Below, in pieces: positions 16,294-25,191 of a stretch of DNA of 51,556 nucleotides. How positions within the stretch are numbered: position 1 is the stretch's first letter; every line of letters starts with the position of its first letter. Below the pieces are notes generated by a model. That model was given only the letters and a program-made list of their open reading frames with translations. It ran no database searches and was not told the DNA's origin. Source of the DNA: Nitrospirota bacterium. Its GTDB lineage: Bacteria > Nitrospirota > Thermodesulfovibrionia > UBA6902. A program made the position numbers and the translations under genes. Where the stretch lies: positions 1-51,556 of the forward strand of contig JACRQA010000154.1 in assembly GCA_016222915.1 (NCBI GenBank). Direction: 5' to 3'.

Positions 16294-17754
16294 ATGGATA
16301 CAAAGAAATTATTAACATTGCTTCCCGATCATTCCGCCGACTCATCTCTTTTTGTCTCTACGCGGGATCGTGAAGGCAAGGTGCGATATAAATGGAATAC
16401 CGTGCTTGAAAGGGGGCTTTCTTCCGATTACGGGCTTTTCATGCCTGCCAAACTGCCTTACTTTACTGAAGCAGCGATAAACAGGTTATCAAATCTGACC
16501 TATCCTGAAATGGCATGGGTGATCATGAGGAGCTTTCTCCCTCAGGACGATATCCCTGATAAAGTCCTCGCAGACATTTGTGAAGGGGCATATAGTGAGA
16601 CGCATATACCCATTGAAAACGCCGTAGATGATAACAACCTTGTCATTGCGCGTCTCGACAGAGGCCCTTCATGCAGCTTTAAGGACTTTGCAGCCCGCTT
16701 CCTGGCGAGACTAATGAGCCACTATCTTTCAGTCAATAAAAGAGAGGCCACCATTATCGTCGCCACATCAGGAGATACGGGTACGGCAATCCAGACGGCC
16801 TTTTATGGTTTACCCAGTACAAGGGTCCTGGTCCTCTATCCTGCCGACGGGGTCTCCGAGGTCCAGGAAAAACAGATGCTTTCCGTAAAAGGAAATGTCA
16901 GCGCCATCCCGGTCAGCGGAAATTTCGACGCCTGCCAGCAATTGGCAAAGGACCTGCTTAATAATGATGAAGTGCGCAACCGCTTTCATCTTACGTCAGC
17001 CAATTCCATTTCCATGTGGAGACTTCTGCCACAGGCAGTTTATTATTTCTTTATATGGGCTGGCCTCAATAAGATGTTCCCGGGCCAGAATATCATATTT
17101 GCTGTGCCATCCGGGAATCTGGGCAATCTTACCGCCGGTCTGATTGCAAAGCGGATGGGTCTGCCTGTCAAGGTATTCATTGCCGGCACGAACGCCAACA
17201 ATATCTTCGCAAATATTGTCGGGAAAGGCACATCCTCCGGCAGCCTGAGCAACAAGCTTACACTTGCAAATTCCATGGACATTTCCGTGCCCTCCAACCT
17301 TGAGCGTATTCTATTTCTCTATGGTGAGACCCCGGTAAATATACCGGACATCCTTCTGGAAAAAAGAAGCATCAACCCGGCGGTTGTGGAGAACCTCCGC
17401 AGGGACGTTTTTGGAGAGGACATCATCACAAATGAGGACATCGAGGCCCATATCGTAAGGTTCTGGCGGCGAAACAATATTGTCCTTGAACCCCATGGGG
17501 TGATAGGAGTGGCCGCGTCCTTCAGATACAGGCAATATTTCAGTGAAGATAAGTCAATCATTGCAGTGCTTGAGACCGCGTCTCCGGCGAAATTTCCTGA
17601 CTTTCAGAAAAATTATCCCGATATTCCAATGCCACAATGCCCGTCAGTGAAAAAATTGGCTGGAATAGACCTTAAATCCATTCGTCCTGCAAAGGTCCCT
17701 GCTGAGCTAGGCTCCATTATTGAGCAACTGGAACGACTGATATCGCATAATTAA
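16294..17754 (+). CDS. thrC: Threonine synthase
   Basis: 486-residue PLP enzyme converting O-phosphohomoserine to threonine in the cytoplasm. The pyridoxal lysine is Lys130 in GPSCSFKDFAARF; the motif ATSGDTGTA follows at about 165 and the PLP phosphate/glycine loop VPSGNLGNLTAG at about 270. The long N-terminal region (SRDREG-like then GLSSDYGLFMPAKLP) marks the E. coli/fungal-type ThrC class rather than the shorter B. subtilis class. A good ribosome-binding site (AAGGAGAC) precedes the ATG. It stands alone; no thrA or thrB is adjacent. The homologous proteins called threonine synthase-like in animals have the same core, but here all PLP motifs are intact, so an active enzyme is expected. 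Confidence 0.9.
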   Translation: MDTKKLLTLLPDHSADSSLFVSTRDREGKVRYKWNTVLERGLSSDYGLFMPAKLPYFTEAAINRLSNLTYPEMAWVIMRSFLPQDDIPDKVLADICEGAYSETHIPIENAVDDNNLVIARLDRGPSCSFKDFAARFLARLMSHYLSVNKREATIIVATSGDTGTAIQTAFYGLPSTRVLVLYPADGVSEVQEKQMLSVKGNVSAIPVSGNFDACQQLAKDLLNNDEVRNRFHLTSANSISMWRLLPQAVYYFFIWAGLNKMFPGQNIIFAVPSGNLGNLTAGLIAKRMGLPVKVFIAGTNANNIFANIVGKGTSSGSLSNKLTLANSMDISVPSNLERILFLYGETPVNIPDILLEKRSINPAVVENLRRDVFGEDIITNEDIEAHIVRFWRRNNIVLEPHGVIGVAASFRYRQYFSEDKSIIAVLETASPAKFPDFQKNYPDIPMPQCPSVKKLAGIDLKSIRPAKVPAELGSIIEQLERLISHN

Positions 17755-17885
17755 TTCCATGCAACTGCTTAGCTGAATGTACCCTCAGGGACGGCTGATA
17801 CTCATTACGATTTGACTCTATCGGTCAATTGATAGACCTTACAGTTGCATTAAATTACCCATATAAGGCGAGCGGGCTTGACGGA

Positions 17886-17915
17886 TGTAGGGGCATGGCG
17901 CGCCATGCCCCTACA
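17886..17915. repeat. 30-bp perfect palindrome, intergenic repeat copy 1
   Basis: TGTAGGGGCATGGCG followed by its exact reverse complement. Related copies occur at 41961-41988 and 49111-49137, always between genes. REP-like extragenic palindrome. Confidence 0.9.
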
Positions 17916-18012
17916 TTGCGATCCCTCAGCGAGATTCATAAAAGCATAAGTAATATCTTTCTGAACTTCACTAAACGTTAAGTCCTGCTGCCAAAGTTAA
18001 TTCCAATATCCT

Positions 18013-18062
18013 ATCGCATTGTAAAGGTTTTACGGCAAGGCCGCTTGCCTTATATATGCAAT
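18013..18062 (+). repeat. Second interspersed repeat, copy A
   Basis: Sequence ATCGCATTGTAAAGGTTTT, then ACGGCA, a GC hairpin (GGCAAGGCCGCTTGCC) and TATATGCAATA. The same order (ATCGC, TTGTAAAGGTTTT, CGGCA, TATGCAA) recurs at 22850-22896, and inverted at 22718-22750. This is a degenerate repeat family, not a gene. Confidence 0.6.
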
Positions 18063-18091
18063 ACTAGGGTAGATTCTTATCGTCAATAGAG

Positions 18092-18119
18092 TTGACTTTG
18101 GGAATATATGCTGTAGAAT
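18092..18119 (+). promoter_or_regulatory. Sigma-70 promoter of the PilZ-like gene
   Basis: TTGACT, 16 bases, TAGAAT, about 30 bases before the likely start at 18152. Good match to the vegetative consensus. Confidence 0.6.
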
Positions 18120-18151
18120 TTGATTAATCAGATATTGTTCAGGTGGTTATC

Positions 18152-18547
18152 ATGGAAAAGTATATTGTCGACATAAAGGGCAGGGCCGAGGAATATTTTC
18201 AGGGTGCTCAAGAGACGAAGAAAATTAATTTTCCACTGTGTCTGGCTCTAAAATACGGAGATGACGTCTCTGCTGAATGTCCGAATTTCCTGCTCAATAC
18301 CAGAAAAGGCAAGGTGTTTGTTGAGACCAAGTCGCCTTTGGCTGAAGGCTCGAAAGTACTCCTCCATTTTTATATCCCCGAAGCAAAGCTACTCTCGGAG
18401 TTTGAAGGTAAGGTGATCTCACAGCAAAACGAAGGGCGGCAACCAAAAGGGAACCTCATAAAAATCCGGGACGTTACGCGCCGTAGATTGCATCAGTTGG
18501 AGGAATACCTTGAAGAAAAAAGACATCTGATCGATGAAAAAGTCTAG
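18152..18547 (+). CDS. PilZ-like protein without the c-di-GMP motif
   Basis: 131 residues from the ATG at 18152, preferred over GTG 18143 because AGGTGG lies five bases upstream. The middle (NTRKGKVFVETKSPLAEGSKVLLHFYIPEAKLLSEFEGKV) has the PilZ beta-barrel pattern seen in a type-IV PilZ-like group. The RxxxR and (D/N)xSxxG motifs needed for c-di-GMP binding are missing, so it probably acts through protein contacts. The C-terminus is a charged helix (RRRLHQLEEYLEEKRHLIDEK). It converges on a histidine kinase gene 16 bases away. Role unknown. Confidence 0.65.
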   Translation: MEKYIVDIKGRAEEYFQGAQETKKINFPLCLALKYGDDVSAECPNFLLNTRKGKVFVETKSPLAEGSKVLLHFYIPEAKLLSEFEGKVISQQNEGRQPKGNLIKIRDVTRRRLHQLEEYLEEKRHLIDEKV

Positions 18548-18563
18548 GATTTGTAAGCCCGCA

Positions 18564-19910
18564 TCATTTAGGCAGGATAAAATAAAAATTGTTCCCGTAT
18601 TGCGTGGCCTCATAGCCCACAATTCCTCCGTGGATTTCAACCGCGTGCTTGATAAAAGACAGACCATGCCCCGTGCCGGGCTGGGTCAATACATTGGAAG
18701 CCCGGAACTCCTCATCAAATAACCTGCCCCTCTCCTCCGGAGCGATATGCGGCCCTGTGCTGAAGACATTAAACTTTACACCATCTTTCCCCGGGCCGAA
18801 GTAATCCCTGATCATCTCGTGCCCGTATGAAATATATTTCTTCTTCTCGCCTGTTTCAGCAATAATCTCCTGGGTGTACTTAACGGCGTTTGAAAAAAGA
18901 TTGGCATAGACCTGCGCTATCAGGCCGACATCCACCACAGTTATTATTTCAGAATCCGGGATGCCGCTGATACGGTCATCTATCGATATCCCCATCCTCT
19001 TTAATTGCTCGCTGTACCGTTCAAGCTGCGGCTGCAGGACGTCCTTTTTCATGTCGCATGGCTTAGTGCGGAGGGAAAGGCGTCCCTGGTCAAAATGGCT
19101 TTTCCTAAAGAGGGTCTCAATAAACAGGCTCATGTTCTTGTAATGTTTTTCGATATTTTCGAGCTCCGATGCCAACCCCTGGTTATTGTCATTTAATTCT
19201 TTCATAAAATTATTCATGCATGCCGTATCACACAACCCTGCGGTCGATTTATTGGCAAAGTCTTTTTCCAGCTCTATATTCTTCTCTATTTTTCTTCTCA
19301 GGCCCTTCAGGAAAAGCTTGTACACCATATTGGGGACAATAATATTATGTTCAATGTCGGCAACAAGGGAGCGGATAAACTTAAGATGCTCGATATTCTT
19401 CTTGACAAGGAACCTGTTATGTATGTTAAATCCGATACGGTTGGCGTATTTCTGGAAAAAGAGCTCACGGTGCTCTGAAAGGTCCCTGACCGGATAAATT
19501 GCAAGTATCCCGAGCACGTCGTCCTCAACTTTAAAAGGAAGCTCCTCAATCAGGGGTTCCTTGCCACGGATCGTCAGCACGAGACTGTTCTTCTTCGTAT
19601 AATAAGGTTTGTCCGCGGGTCTCACTTCCTCCGGAGGAGGCGTGTGCAGCTTATAATCCCCTGCTTCGGTCTTTGCAATAAGCAGAAGCGCATTCGTGGC
19701 CGGGTCTACAATGTAAAGACACGCCTGAAGATTAAAGAAGTATTCCGGTATCGCCACGCACAGTTTATAGAAGTCCTCAATATCGTCTATTTCCTGGGCC
19801 AGATCAAAAAAAGTCTTCAGCGCGTTATTTTCTTCTTCAGTGAAGTCATAATTCCTGTAATCGCTTTTTTTGTCTTCGACGCGTTTTATTATATAGTCAG
19901 TATCACCCAT
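18564..19910 (-). CDS. Soluble GAF-domain sensor histidine kinase
   Basis: 448 residues without membrane segments. A GAF-like domain spans about 35-185 (contains LQACLYIVDPATNALLLIA). A helical dimerisation region follows with the H-box-like DIEHNIIVPN at about 205. The catalytic ATPase domain has N-box VYANLFSNAVKYT, and the G-box PGTGHGLSFIKHAVEIHGG near the end. It should sense a cytoplasmic signal and phosphorylate an unlinked response regulator; none is adjacent. Its end faces the PilZ-like gene. There is an AAAA/T-rich leader and no strong ribosome-binding site (ATAATGGG), so start confidence is moderate. Confidence 0.82.
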   Translation of the reverse strand: MGDTDYIIKRVEDKKSDYRNYDFTEEENNALKTFFDLAQEIDDIEDFYKLCVAIPEYFFNLQACLYIVDPATNALLLIAKTEAGDYKLHTPPPEEVRPADKPYYTKKNSLVLTIRGKEPLIEELPFKVEDDVLGILAIYPVRDLSEHRELFFQKYANRIGFNIHNRFLVKKNIEHLKFIRSLVADIEHNIIVPNMVYKLFLKGLRRKIEKNIELEKDFANKSTAGLCDTACMNNFMKELNDNNQGLASELENIEKHYKNMSLFIETLFRKSHFDQGRLSLRTKPCDMKKDVLQPQLERYSEQLKRMGISIDDRISGIPDSEIITVVDVGLIAQVYANLFSNAVKYTQEIIAETGEKKKYISYGHEMIRDYFGPGKDGVKFNVFSTGPHIAPEERGRLFDEEFRASNVLTQPGTGHGLSFIKHAVEIHGGIVGYEATQYGNNFYFILPK

Positions 19911-20072
19911 TATAAAAACCTGATATGTCTTTTTACGGCATTAATAATTATGGCAAGATAAATTTAATACTGTAATTTTATCACAATAACATCATTTAAA
20001 TTCAAATCATTTTACCATTATGCACGCTGAAAATATACAACCCTTTCAAGCTCCCCGCACGGGAGCGGTCAG

Positions 20073-20732
20073 TTATTTAAAGAGCACATATAAAGCGCCA
20101 AGCCCCCCGTCGCACTGTCTTGCGGTAACAAAGGCACTGATGTATTTCCTGTAACGCATTGAAAGCCATTTGACCACAATGTCCTTCAGGACCGGGCCAT
20201 TGGGAGAGCAAAGTCCCCTGCCGTGGATTATCTTAACACAACGGCGCCCCCTCTTGACGGAATCCCGGATAAAAGCATCGACCTCTTTTTCAGCCTCTTC
20301 AACAATGACCCCGTGCAGGTCCAGACAGTCCTGGACCGAGTACTTCCCTGCATGGAGGTTTTTCAGGATGTCCCCCCCATGCTCCTTATCGGTCCATTCC
20401 ACATATTCCTGCGTATCCGGGAGGTGTAACGGTTTTCGTCCACTGACAGTGTCTTTGAGGGCCTTCAATACTTCATTATCAGGCAGTTTCTTTTTTGAGG
20501 GCGGAACAACTTTTTTATGATAAAGAGGGATCTCTCTGAATTCCCTTATCTCCTGGACCTCCTTCATCGTGTTTAAAAAGAAATCCTCATCGTCGGGGGA
20601 CTTGGTTTTTTGAACAGACGCAGGTCGTTGGGGTATTTGTGCCTTCTTGCGCCTGTAAATTTTCTTCAGTTCTTTAAATGAATCGGTTACGAGTATCTCT
20701 GGCCCCTGCTTTTTGCCGTTCATGCTGCTCAC
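20073..20732 (-). CDS. Smr/MutS2 C-terminal-type domain protein
   Basis: 219 residues. The N-terminal 125 residues are charged and low in order (KKIYRRKKAQIPQRPAS). The C-terminal Smr domain (about 130-219) has LDLHGVIVEEAEKEVDAFI and the second signature KIIHGRGLCSPNGPVLKDIV, ending in GGLGALYVLFK. Smr domains are endonuclease-like nucleic-acid-binding folds; stand-alone proteins of this size resemble the E. coli SmrA/SmrB group, SmrB being known to cleave mRNA at collided ribosomes. Whether this protein is of that type is not shown by sequence. A TTATAATA box lies just upstream (near 20745 on the minus strand), so it has its own promoter. Confidence 0.85.
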   Translation of the reverse strand: MSSMNGKKQGPEILVTDSFKELKKIYRRKKAQIPQRPASVQKTKSPDDEDFFLNTMKEVQEIREFREIPLYHKKVVPPSKKKLPDNEVLKALKDTVSGRKPLHLPDTQEYVEWTDKEHGGDILKNLHAGKYSVQDCLDLHGVIVEEAEKEVDAFIRDSVKRGRRCVKIIHGRGLCSPNGPVLKDIVVKWLSMRYRKYISAFVTARQCDGGLGALYVLFK

Positions 20733-20766
20733 TCCATGCCTATTATAACAAAAAGCCGGTTACAGT

Positions 20767-20782
20767 GGCGGGTATTCCCGCC
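20767..20782. repeat. GC hairpin between permease and Smr genes
   Basis: GGCGGG, TATT, CCCGCC perfect hairpin. Without a T-run at its foot, so a structural repeat rather than a clear terminator. A similar GGGCGGG/CCCGCCC hairpin occurs at 46802-46820. Confidence 0.6.
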
Positions 20783-20796
20783 CTATTGTGACAGCG

Positions 20797-21561
20797 TTAT
20801 TTTTTCCGTTCAAAGAGCCGGGCTGCAATGACTACAAACGCAAAGGATAGAAATAATATAACTGTCATATCGGTCGCAAGGCTGAAGTCAGCGCTCATCG
20901 GGCCTTCTTCAACAGGGAAGATAACATTCTTGAATGCGTCAACGCCGTATGTCAGCGGATTTAGTTTAGTTGCAACAGCCAGCGGTTTCGGCAGGAGCTT
21001 GACAGGATACATGGCTCCTGAGAGAAAGAACATAGGCATAACGATAAAATTCATGATTACACTGAAGCTTTCATAACTCTCATAAAATGTCGCGAGTAAA
21101 ATGCCGAATGTCGAAATGCAGAAAGACACGGCTATTGCGATAATCAGCACGGCAATTATCTGGAGCAGGCCGAGTTTAAGGCCGAGGACCGGAAACAACA
21201 GCAGCACAATTGCCGCCTGGATGGTGGAAACAACGGTGCCGCTCAGGCCCTTTCCGATCACTATAGACAACCTCGAAACCGGGGCGGCAAGTATCTCCTT
21301 GAAAAACCCGAATTCCTTGTCCCATATGATGGATATGGATGAGAATATGGAGCTGAAAAGTATGGTCATCCCCAATATGCCGGGGAATATAAACTGCGTA
21401 TAGGACATGCCGCCTGCCGGGCTGACCAGCCTGCTCATGCCCGCGCCGACAAGGAAAAGCCATATCAGCGGACGGGCAAGCGCTGACACAAGCCTGCTCC
21501 GCTCTCTGACGAACTTTTTAAACTCCCTTGCGACTAAGACATATATAGCGTTAAATTCCAT
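20797..21561 (-). CDS. ABC-2 type transporter permease
   Basis: 254-residue integral membrane protein with six hydrophobic segments (for example RPLIWLFLVGAGM, IQAAIVLLLFPVLGL, IAVSFCISTFGILLATF, FIVMPMFFLSGAMYP, VILFLSFAFVVIAARLF). The FFLSGAMYPVKLLP...NPLTYGVDAFK sequence is the ABC-2 signature. The ATPase gene is upstream on the same strand, separated by a 166-base repeat-containing gap. Together they make an exporter half-set of the DrrA/DrrB type; substrate unknown. Start ATG GAA TTT is supported by position only. Confidence 0.88.
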   Translation of the reverse strand: MEFNAIYVLVAREFKKFVRERSRLVSALARPLIWLFLVGAGMSRLVSPAGGMSYTQFIFPGILGMTILFSSIFSSISIIWDKEFGFFKEILAAPVSRLSIVIGKGLSGTVVSTIQAAIVLLLFPVLGLKLGLLQIIAVLIIAIAVSFCISTFGILLATFYESYESFSVIMNFIVMPMFFLSGAMYPVKLLPKPLAVATKLNPLTYGVDAFKNVIFPVEEGPMSADFSLATDMTVILFLSFAFVVIAARLFERKK

Positions 21562-21599
21562 AGAAATAATTCGCCATAAATATAGACAGCTCGTTTGGC

Positions 21600-21699
21600 T
21601 GTCATGCCCGAGGTTCTTAATCGGGCATCCAGTTCATTAGCTGCCTGGATTCCCGCTTACTGCCTGCCAACAGTAGGTGCTTTAAGCACGGGAATGACA
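21600..21699. repeat. 100-bp imperfect palindromic element
   Basis: Ends TGTCATGCCCG (21600-21610) and CGGGAATGACA (21689-21699) pair at 10 of 11 bases. Inside lie hairpin TGCCCGA/TCGGGCA (21605-21627), pairing CGGGCATCCAG with CTGGATTCCCG, and the palindrome GTGCTTTAAGCAC. This is a REP/BIME-like element of the widespread TCATTCCCG...CGGGAATCCAG type. It separates the two subunit genes of the exporter. Confidence 0.8.
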
Positions 21700-21727
21700 A
21701 TAAATGTATCTTGATGAACTATCTAAA

Positions 21728-22705
21728 TCAATGCCTCCTCCTATACGCCCTTACCTCTTCCTTGATGTTACTCATCCCCGAGGCATCCTCCTCCCTTATG
21801 GCCTTGCCGGTCAGTTTCAGAAAGACGTCGTTTATCGTAGGTCTTTGCAGTTTTACTGAGAGCACCTTGTCTCCGAGACCCCGGATGAGCTCCGGTATGC
21901 AGGCGTCTCCCCTGTTTGAAGTCAGGTAGAGCTCTCCTTCTTTGTTCTCGGCATCGATGTCGAAGAGTTTTTTGATCTCCTGTTGAGACCACTTGTTGTC
22001 CCTCGTTTTTAGAGAGATAACGTCTCCGCCTATTATCTTTTTTAATTCATCAGGACTGCCCTCCGCAATTATTTTCCCGTTATCTATAATGGCTATCTTA
22101 TCGCAGACCTCGGCCTCTTCCATATAATGAGTAGTCATGAAAATAGTCACATTGTGCTTCTTCGGCATTTCCGTAATGACCCCCCACAAATTCGCCCGTG
22201 ACTGGGGGTCCAGCCCGAGAGTGGGTTCATCAAGAAAAAGTACCCTCGGCCTGTGTATGAGCCCCCTTGCCACTTCAAGCCTGCGTTTCATGCCGCCCGA
22301 ATACTTTTTGACAAGGTCGTCTCTCCGATCATACAACTCGACAAAATTCAGGGCATCATGGACACGGCCCTTGATTTCTGACTTTTTGACCCCATAAAGA
22401 TAGGCATGAAACACCAGGTTTTCATAGGCCGTGAGGTCCTTGTCAAGAGTTGAGTCCTGGAACACGATGCCTATGGATTTTCTGACCGCTGAAGGTTCTT
22501 TCAAACAGTCATGATCATTGATGAAGGCCTTACCCGATGTTGCGGATATAAGTGTGCAGAGGACATTTATCGTAGTGGTCTTTCCCGCCCCGTTCGGGCC
22601 GAGAAAGCCGAAGATGGTCCCTTCCTTGACCTCAAAGGATATGCCGTCAACAGCGGCCAGATTGCCATAGCGTTTGACGAGATTTTCAACCTTGATTATC
22701 GGCAT
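21728..22705 (-). CDS. ABC transporter ATP-binding protein (DrrA-like)
   Basis: 325 residues. Walker A GPNGAGKTTT at about 37, Q-loop FQDSTLD, signature YSGGMKRRLEVARGL at about 139, Walker B VLFLDEPTLGLDPQ at about 160, and switch His in MTTHYMEEAEVCDK. A C-terminal domain of about 90 residues (after residue 225) is typical of ATPases that drive ABC-2 exporters of drugs, lipids or polysaccharides. The permease gene follows on the same strand. The substrate cannot be read from sequence. Start codon at 22705 fits the family's N-terminus MPIIKVENLVKRYG. Confidence 0.92.
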   Translation of the reverse strand: MPIIKVENLVKRYGNLAAVDGISFEVKEGTIFGFLGPNGAGKTTTINVLCTLISATSGKAFINDHDCLKEPSAVRKSIGIVFQDSTLDKDLTAYENLVFHAYLYGVKKSEIKGRVHDALNFVELYDRRDDLVKKYSGGMKRRLEVARGLIHRPRVLFLDEPTLGLDPQSRANLWGVITEMPKKHNVTIFMTTHYMEEAEVCDKIAIIDNGKIIAEGSPDELKKIIGGDVISLKTRDNKWSQQEIKKLFDIDAENKEGELYLTSNRGDACIPELIRGLGDKVLSVKLQRPTINDVFLKLTGKAIREEDASGMSNIKEEVRAYRRRH

Positions 22706-22717
22706 AAAATTATCGAT

Positions 22718-22896
22718 AGCAGGACAGGGAGTCTGCCGGAAAAGCTTTACCTGCGATACCTCAGTGAGATTTCAGAAAGCATAATTTACGTTTTTTAAAT
22801 TTCACTGGTCGCTGCTTCCTGCATCTAAGGCTTTATTCATATCATTACATCGCTTTGTAAAGGTTTTCCGGCAGACTCCCTGTCCTGTTTATGCAA
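22718..22896. repeat. Inverted pair of second interspersed repeat (copies C and B)
   Basis: Copy C at 22718-22750 reads CAGGACAGGGAGTCTGCCGG, then AAAAGCTTTAC. Copy B at 22850-22896 is its reverse complement with one mismatch over 31 bases. The arms are about 105 bases apart. Copy A at 18013-18062 is a more distant relative. The pair could form a cruciform or be a decayed miniature mobile element. Confidence 0.8.
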
Positions 22897-22952
22897 CGTT
22901 AACGTTCAGTTAAGAATTTATATGAAAATAATATTAAATGCAACAATCCCGA

Positions 22953-22982
22953 TTGAACTGCTGTTATTATGTGTGATAGAAT
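22953..22982 (+). promoter_or_regulatory. Sigma-70 promoter of pepA
   Basis: TTGAAC, 18 bases, TAGAAT, about 34 bases before the ATG at 23016. Spacing and -10 are close to consensus. Confidence 0.5.
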
Positions 22983-23015
22983 TCAGCGCATGAATAAAGA
23001 ATCGAGGGCCATGTT

Positions 23016-24461
23016 ATGAAAGTATCGGTCAAGGACAGTAAAGAGACAGCTTTTTCGTGTGACGTATTAATTCTCCCCCTGCTGGAAAATCAGGGGATAC
23101 GTCCATATCGTGATATAGACAACGCGCTCGGCGGTCTCCCTGGAAAGACCATGTCCTCCAAAGAATTCAGCGGCAGGTACGGCGAGATGTCCCTTCTTCA
23201 CACACAGGGCAGGATCAAACCTGAAAGGGTCCTCCTCGTTGGATTGGGGAAAAAAGAAGATATCACGCCTGACAAGCTGAGACAGGCCGGAGGCAAGGCC
23301 GCTTCGTTTGTTCGCTCGCTCGGGGCCAGTCATGCGGGACTTTCCACCAGGACAATCGGACCATTGCATATTTCTCCTGCTGTGTTCCTTGAGGGCTGTC
23401 TGCTTTCCGATTACCGTTTTGAAAAATACAGAAAAGAAGAAAACAGGAAGGGCCTGAAGGGCATTACCGTACTTACAGGAAAAGATATCGGCAAACAGAT
23501 AAAGTGGATGATGGCCGTTGCAAAGGCAACATACCTGACGCGTGATCTCGTGAACACGCCGTCAAATGACATGACCCCCTCGGGTCTCGTCAGGGCTGCG
23601 CGCTCCCTTAAGAAGGTCTCCGTGAAGGTCATTGAGAGAAAACAGGCCGAAGCTCTCGGAATGGGCGCATATATCTCCGTTGCAAAGGGCTCGATGGAAC
23701 CACCCAAATTTATCGTTATCACCTATAAAGGGAAAAACTCCGCACCGATTGCTCTCGTCGGGAAGGCAATAACCTTTGACAGCGGGGGCATATCACTGAA
23801 GCCAAGCGAGGGCATGGAGAAGATGAAATACGACATGGCCGGCGGCGCAGCGGTGCTGGGTGTCCTGCATGCCGCAGCGGAAATGAATTTACCCGTTCAC
23901 ATAATAGCGGTCATTCCGGCCACTGAAAACCTTCCCGGAGGCAGTGCCTCAAAACCGGGTGATGTTGTGAGGTCACTGGATGGTAAAACCATCGAGATCA
24001 TCAGCACGGACGCTGAGGGGCGCCTGGTGCTCGCGGACGCTATCAGTTATGTGAAAAAATTCAGGCCCTCGGCGATCATAGATATCGCTACCCTCACCGG
24101 GGCATGCTCGATAGCTTTCGGGAATGAGGCAATTGCAATGATGGGCAATGACGATTCACTCATGGCAATAATGAAAAAGGCCTCGGAAGAAACCTCTGAA
24201 CACGCATGGCAGATGCCCCTCTTTGATGGATACAAAGACTATATCAAGAGCGATATCGCCGACCTGAAGAATTCAGGCGGCAGGACCGGCTCACTTATCA
24301 GCTCAGCATATTTTCTGAAGGAATTTGCAGGCGATGTCCCCTGGGTCCATCTCGACATCGCAGGGACCGCGTGGACTGACAAGGACAAGCCGTACATTCC
24401 AAAGGGGGCGACCGGGATCGGGGTCAGGCTGCTGCTGAAGTTTCTGGAAAACTATAAATAA
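23016..24461 (+). CDS. pepA: Leucyl aminopeptidase (M17)
   Basis: 481-residue cytosolic leucine aminopeptidase, a hexameric two-metal enzyme removing N-terminal residues. The catalytic half shows GKAITFDSGGISLKPS (Lys and Asp metal/catalytic residues) near 255, MKYDMAGGAAVLG, and the family hallmark STDAEGRLVLADA at about 333-345. The N-terminal half is the usual divergent alpha/beta domain. Length fits the family. GAGGGCCATGTT precedes the ATG. In E. coli PepA also binds DNA in site-specific recombination; nothing here bears on that. It stands alone with its own promoter. Confidence 0.93.
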   Translation: MKVSVKDSKETAFSCDVLILPLLENQGIRPYRDIDNALGGLPGKTMSSKEFSGRYGEMSLLHTQGRIKPERVLLVGLGKKEDITPDKLRQAGGKAASFVRSLGASHAGLSTRTIGPLHISPAVFLEGCLLSDYRFEKYRKEENRKGLKGITVLTGKDIGKQIKWMMAVAKATYLTRDLVNTPSNDMTPSGLVRAARSLKKVSVKVIERKQAEALGMGAYISVAKGSMEPPKFIVITYKGKNSAPIALVGKAITFDSGGISLKPSEGMEKMKYDMAGGAAVLGVLHAAAEMNLPVHIIAVIPATENLPGGSASKPGDVVRSLDGKTIEIISTDAEGRLVLADAISYVKKFRPSAIIDIATLTGACSIAFGNEAIAMMGNDDSLMAIMKKASEETSEHAWQMPLFDGYKDYIKSDIADLKNSGGRTGSLISSAYFLKEFAGDVPWVHLDIAGTAWTDKDKPYIPKGATGIGVRLLLKFLENYK

Positions 24462-24536
24462 GGGGGAAGTAACAGATAAAACGATTTTATACTTCTTCTC
24501 TGTGCCTCTGTGGTAAATAAATATCTCTGCATCTAT

Positions 24537-24956
24537 CTATTGCTTGTGCTGCCGTTTCATCTCTTCCTGTTTCTTGATCATGTCATCAATTTCCTTTAAC
24601 TGCCTGCTGTCGGCCCCGTATAACTTCTCTCTTATGTCCCTTGCCCTGTTATAAAGCGGCGATGCCTTTTCAAACCTGCCCGTCAGAGTATATGAGAACG
24701 CCAGGTTCATTATCGGATTGACCAGGACTTCTTTGCCGGCATGAGATTTCTCTAACTCATTGATTGCCTGTGTGCATACCTTTTCGACTAATGCCATATC
24801 ACCATGTACGAGGGCGTTTCTCGCTTCGAGGTTGCAATTATTTGAATATTCCTTCTCCTGCTGAGATAGGGACTCGCCTGATGCCGGGTCCGCTGCGAAA
24901 GTATTTGAGCAGTGAAGACCAACAAGCACAAACAATAAAACATAAATATATTTCAT
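24537..24956 (-). CDS. Secreted TPR-like protein
   Basis: 139 residues when begun at the ATG at 24956, preferred over 24989 because CCGGAGGAGA lies just upstream and the signal peptide (MKYIYVLLFVLVGLHCSNTFA) then begins at once. The Cys in GLHC does not make a good lipobox, so normal signal cleavage after TFA is likely. The mature part is helical with the TPR-like pattern NPIMNLAFSYTLTGRFEKASPLYNRARDI, ending KKQEEMKRQHKQ. Probably periplasmic and involved in protein contacts. Function unknown. Confidence 0.7.
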   Translation of the reverse strand: MKYIYVLLFVLVGLHCSNTFAADPASGESLSQQEKEYSNNCNLEARNALVHGDMALVEKVCTQAINELEKSHAGKEVLVNPIMNLAFSYTLTGRFEKASPLYNRARDIREKLYGADSRQLKEIDDMIKKQEEMKRQHKQ

Positions 24957-25083
24957 GATATTCTCCTCCGGATATAATGCGGAATTCAAAGCTGTGACGG
25001 ATGAAAAATAATAACAGTTCTTTTAAATAATTGACAATGGGACAAGTTCGCGTTGATACATAAGGCTAAGATGTTCTACCCTT

Positions 25084-25126
25084 GGCGGGACACGTGCACG
25101 CTGAAACACAGCGTACGTGTCCCGCC
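25084..25126. repeat. Long intergenic hairpin
   Basis: GGCGGGACACGT then ACGCTG pairs with CAGCGTACGTGTCCCGCC, with a two-base bulge and a five-base loop. No T-run follows on either strand. It lies between the TPR-like gene and the small Lys-rich gene, both on the minus strand. Confidence 0.75.
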
Positions 25127-25191
25127 GCTCAGCTATAATGACCTGCTTTTCGTGTTGAGTCTGAACAACAGCGTTTCATCAATAGTTTTTC

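Larger units (their letters stand above)
17755..18151. other. Intergenic region with two repeat elements and a promoter
   Basis: Gene-free. It holds a hairpin TCTATC...GATAGA near 17817-17836, a 30-bp perfect palindrome, one copy of a second repeat family at 18013-18062 and the promoter of the PilZ-like gene; the last three are listed separately. Confidence 0.6.
22706..23015. other. Divergent region between ABC ATPase and pepA
   Basis: No gene. It contains the two inverted copies of the second repeat family (listed separately) and the pepA promoter. The plus-strand T-run at 22790-22798 is not preceded by a convincing stem. Confidence 0.6.
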
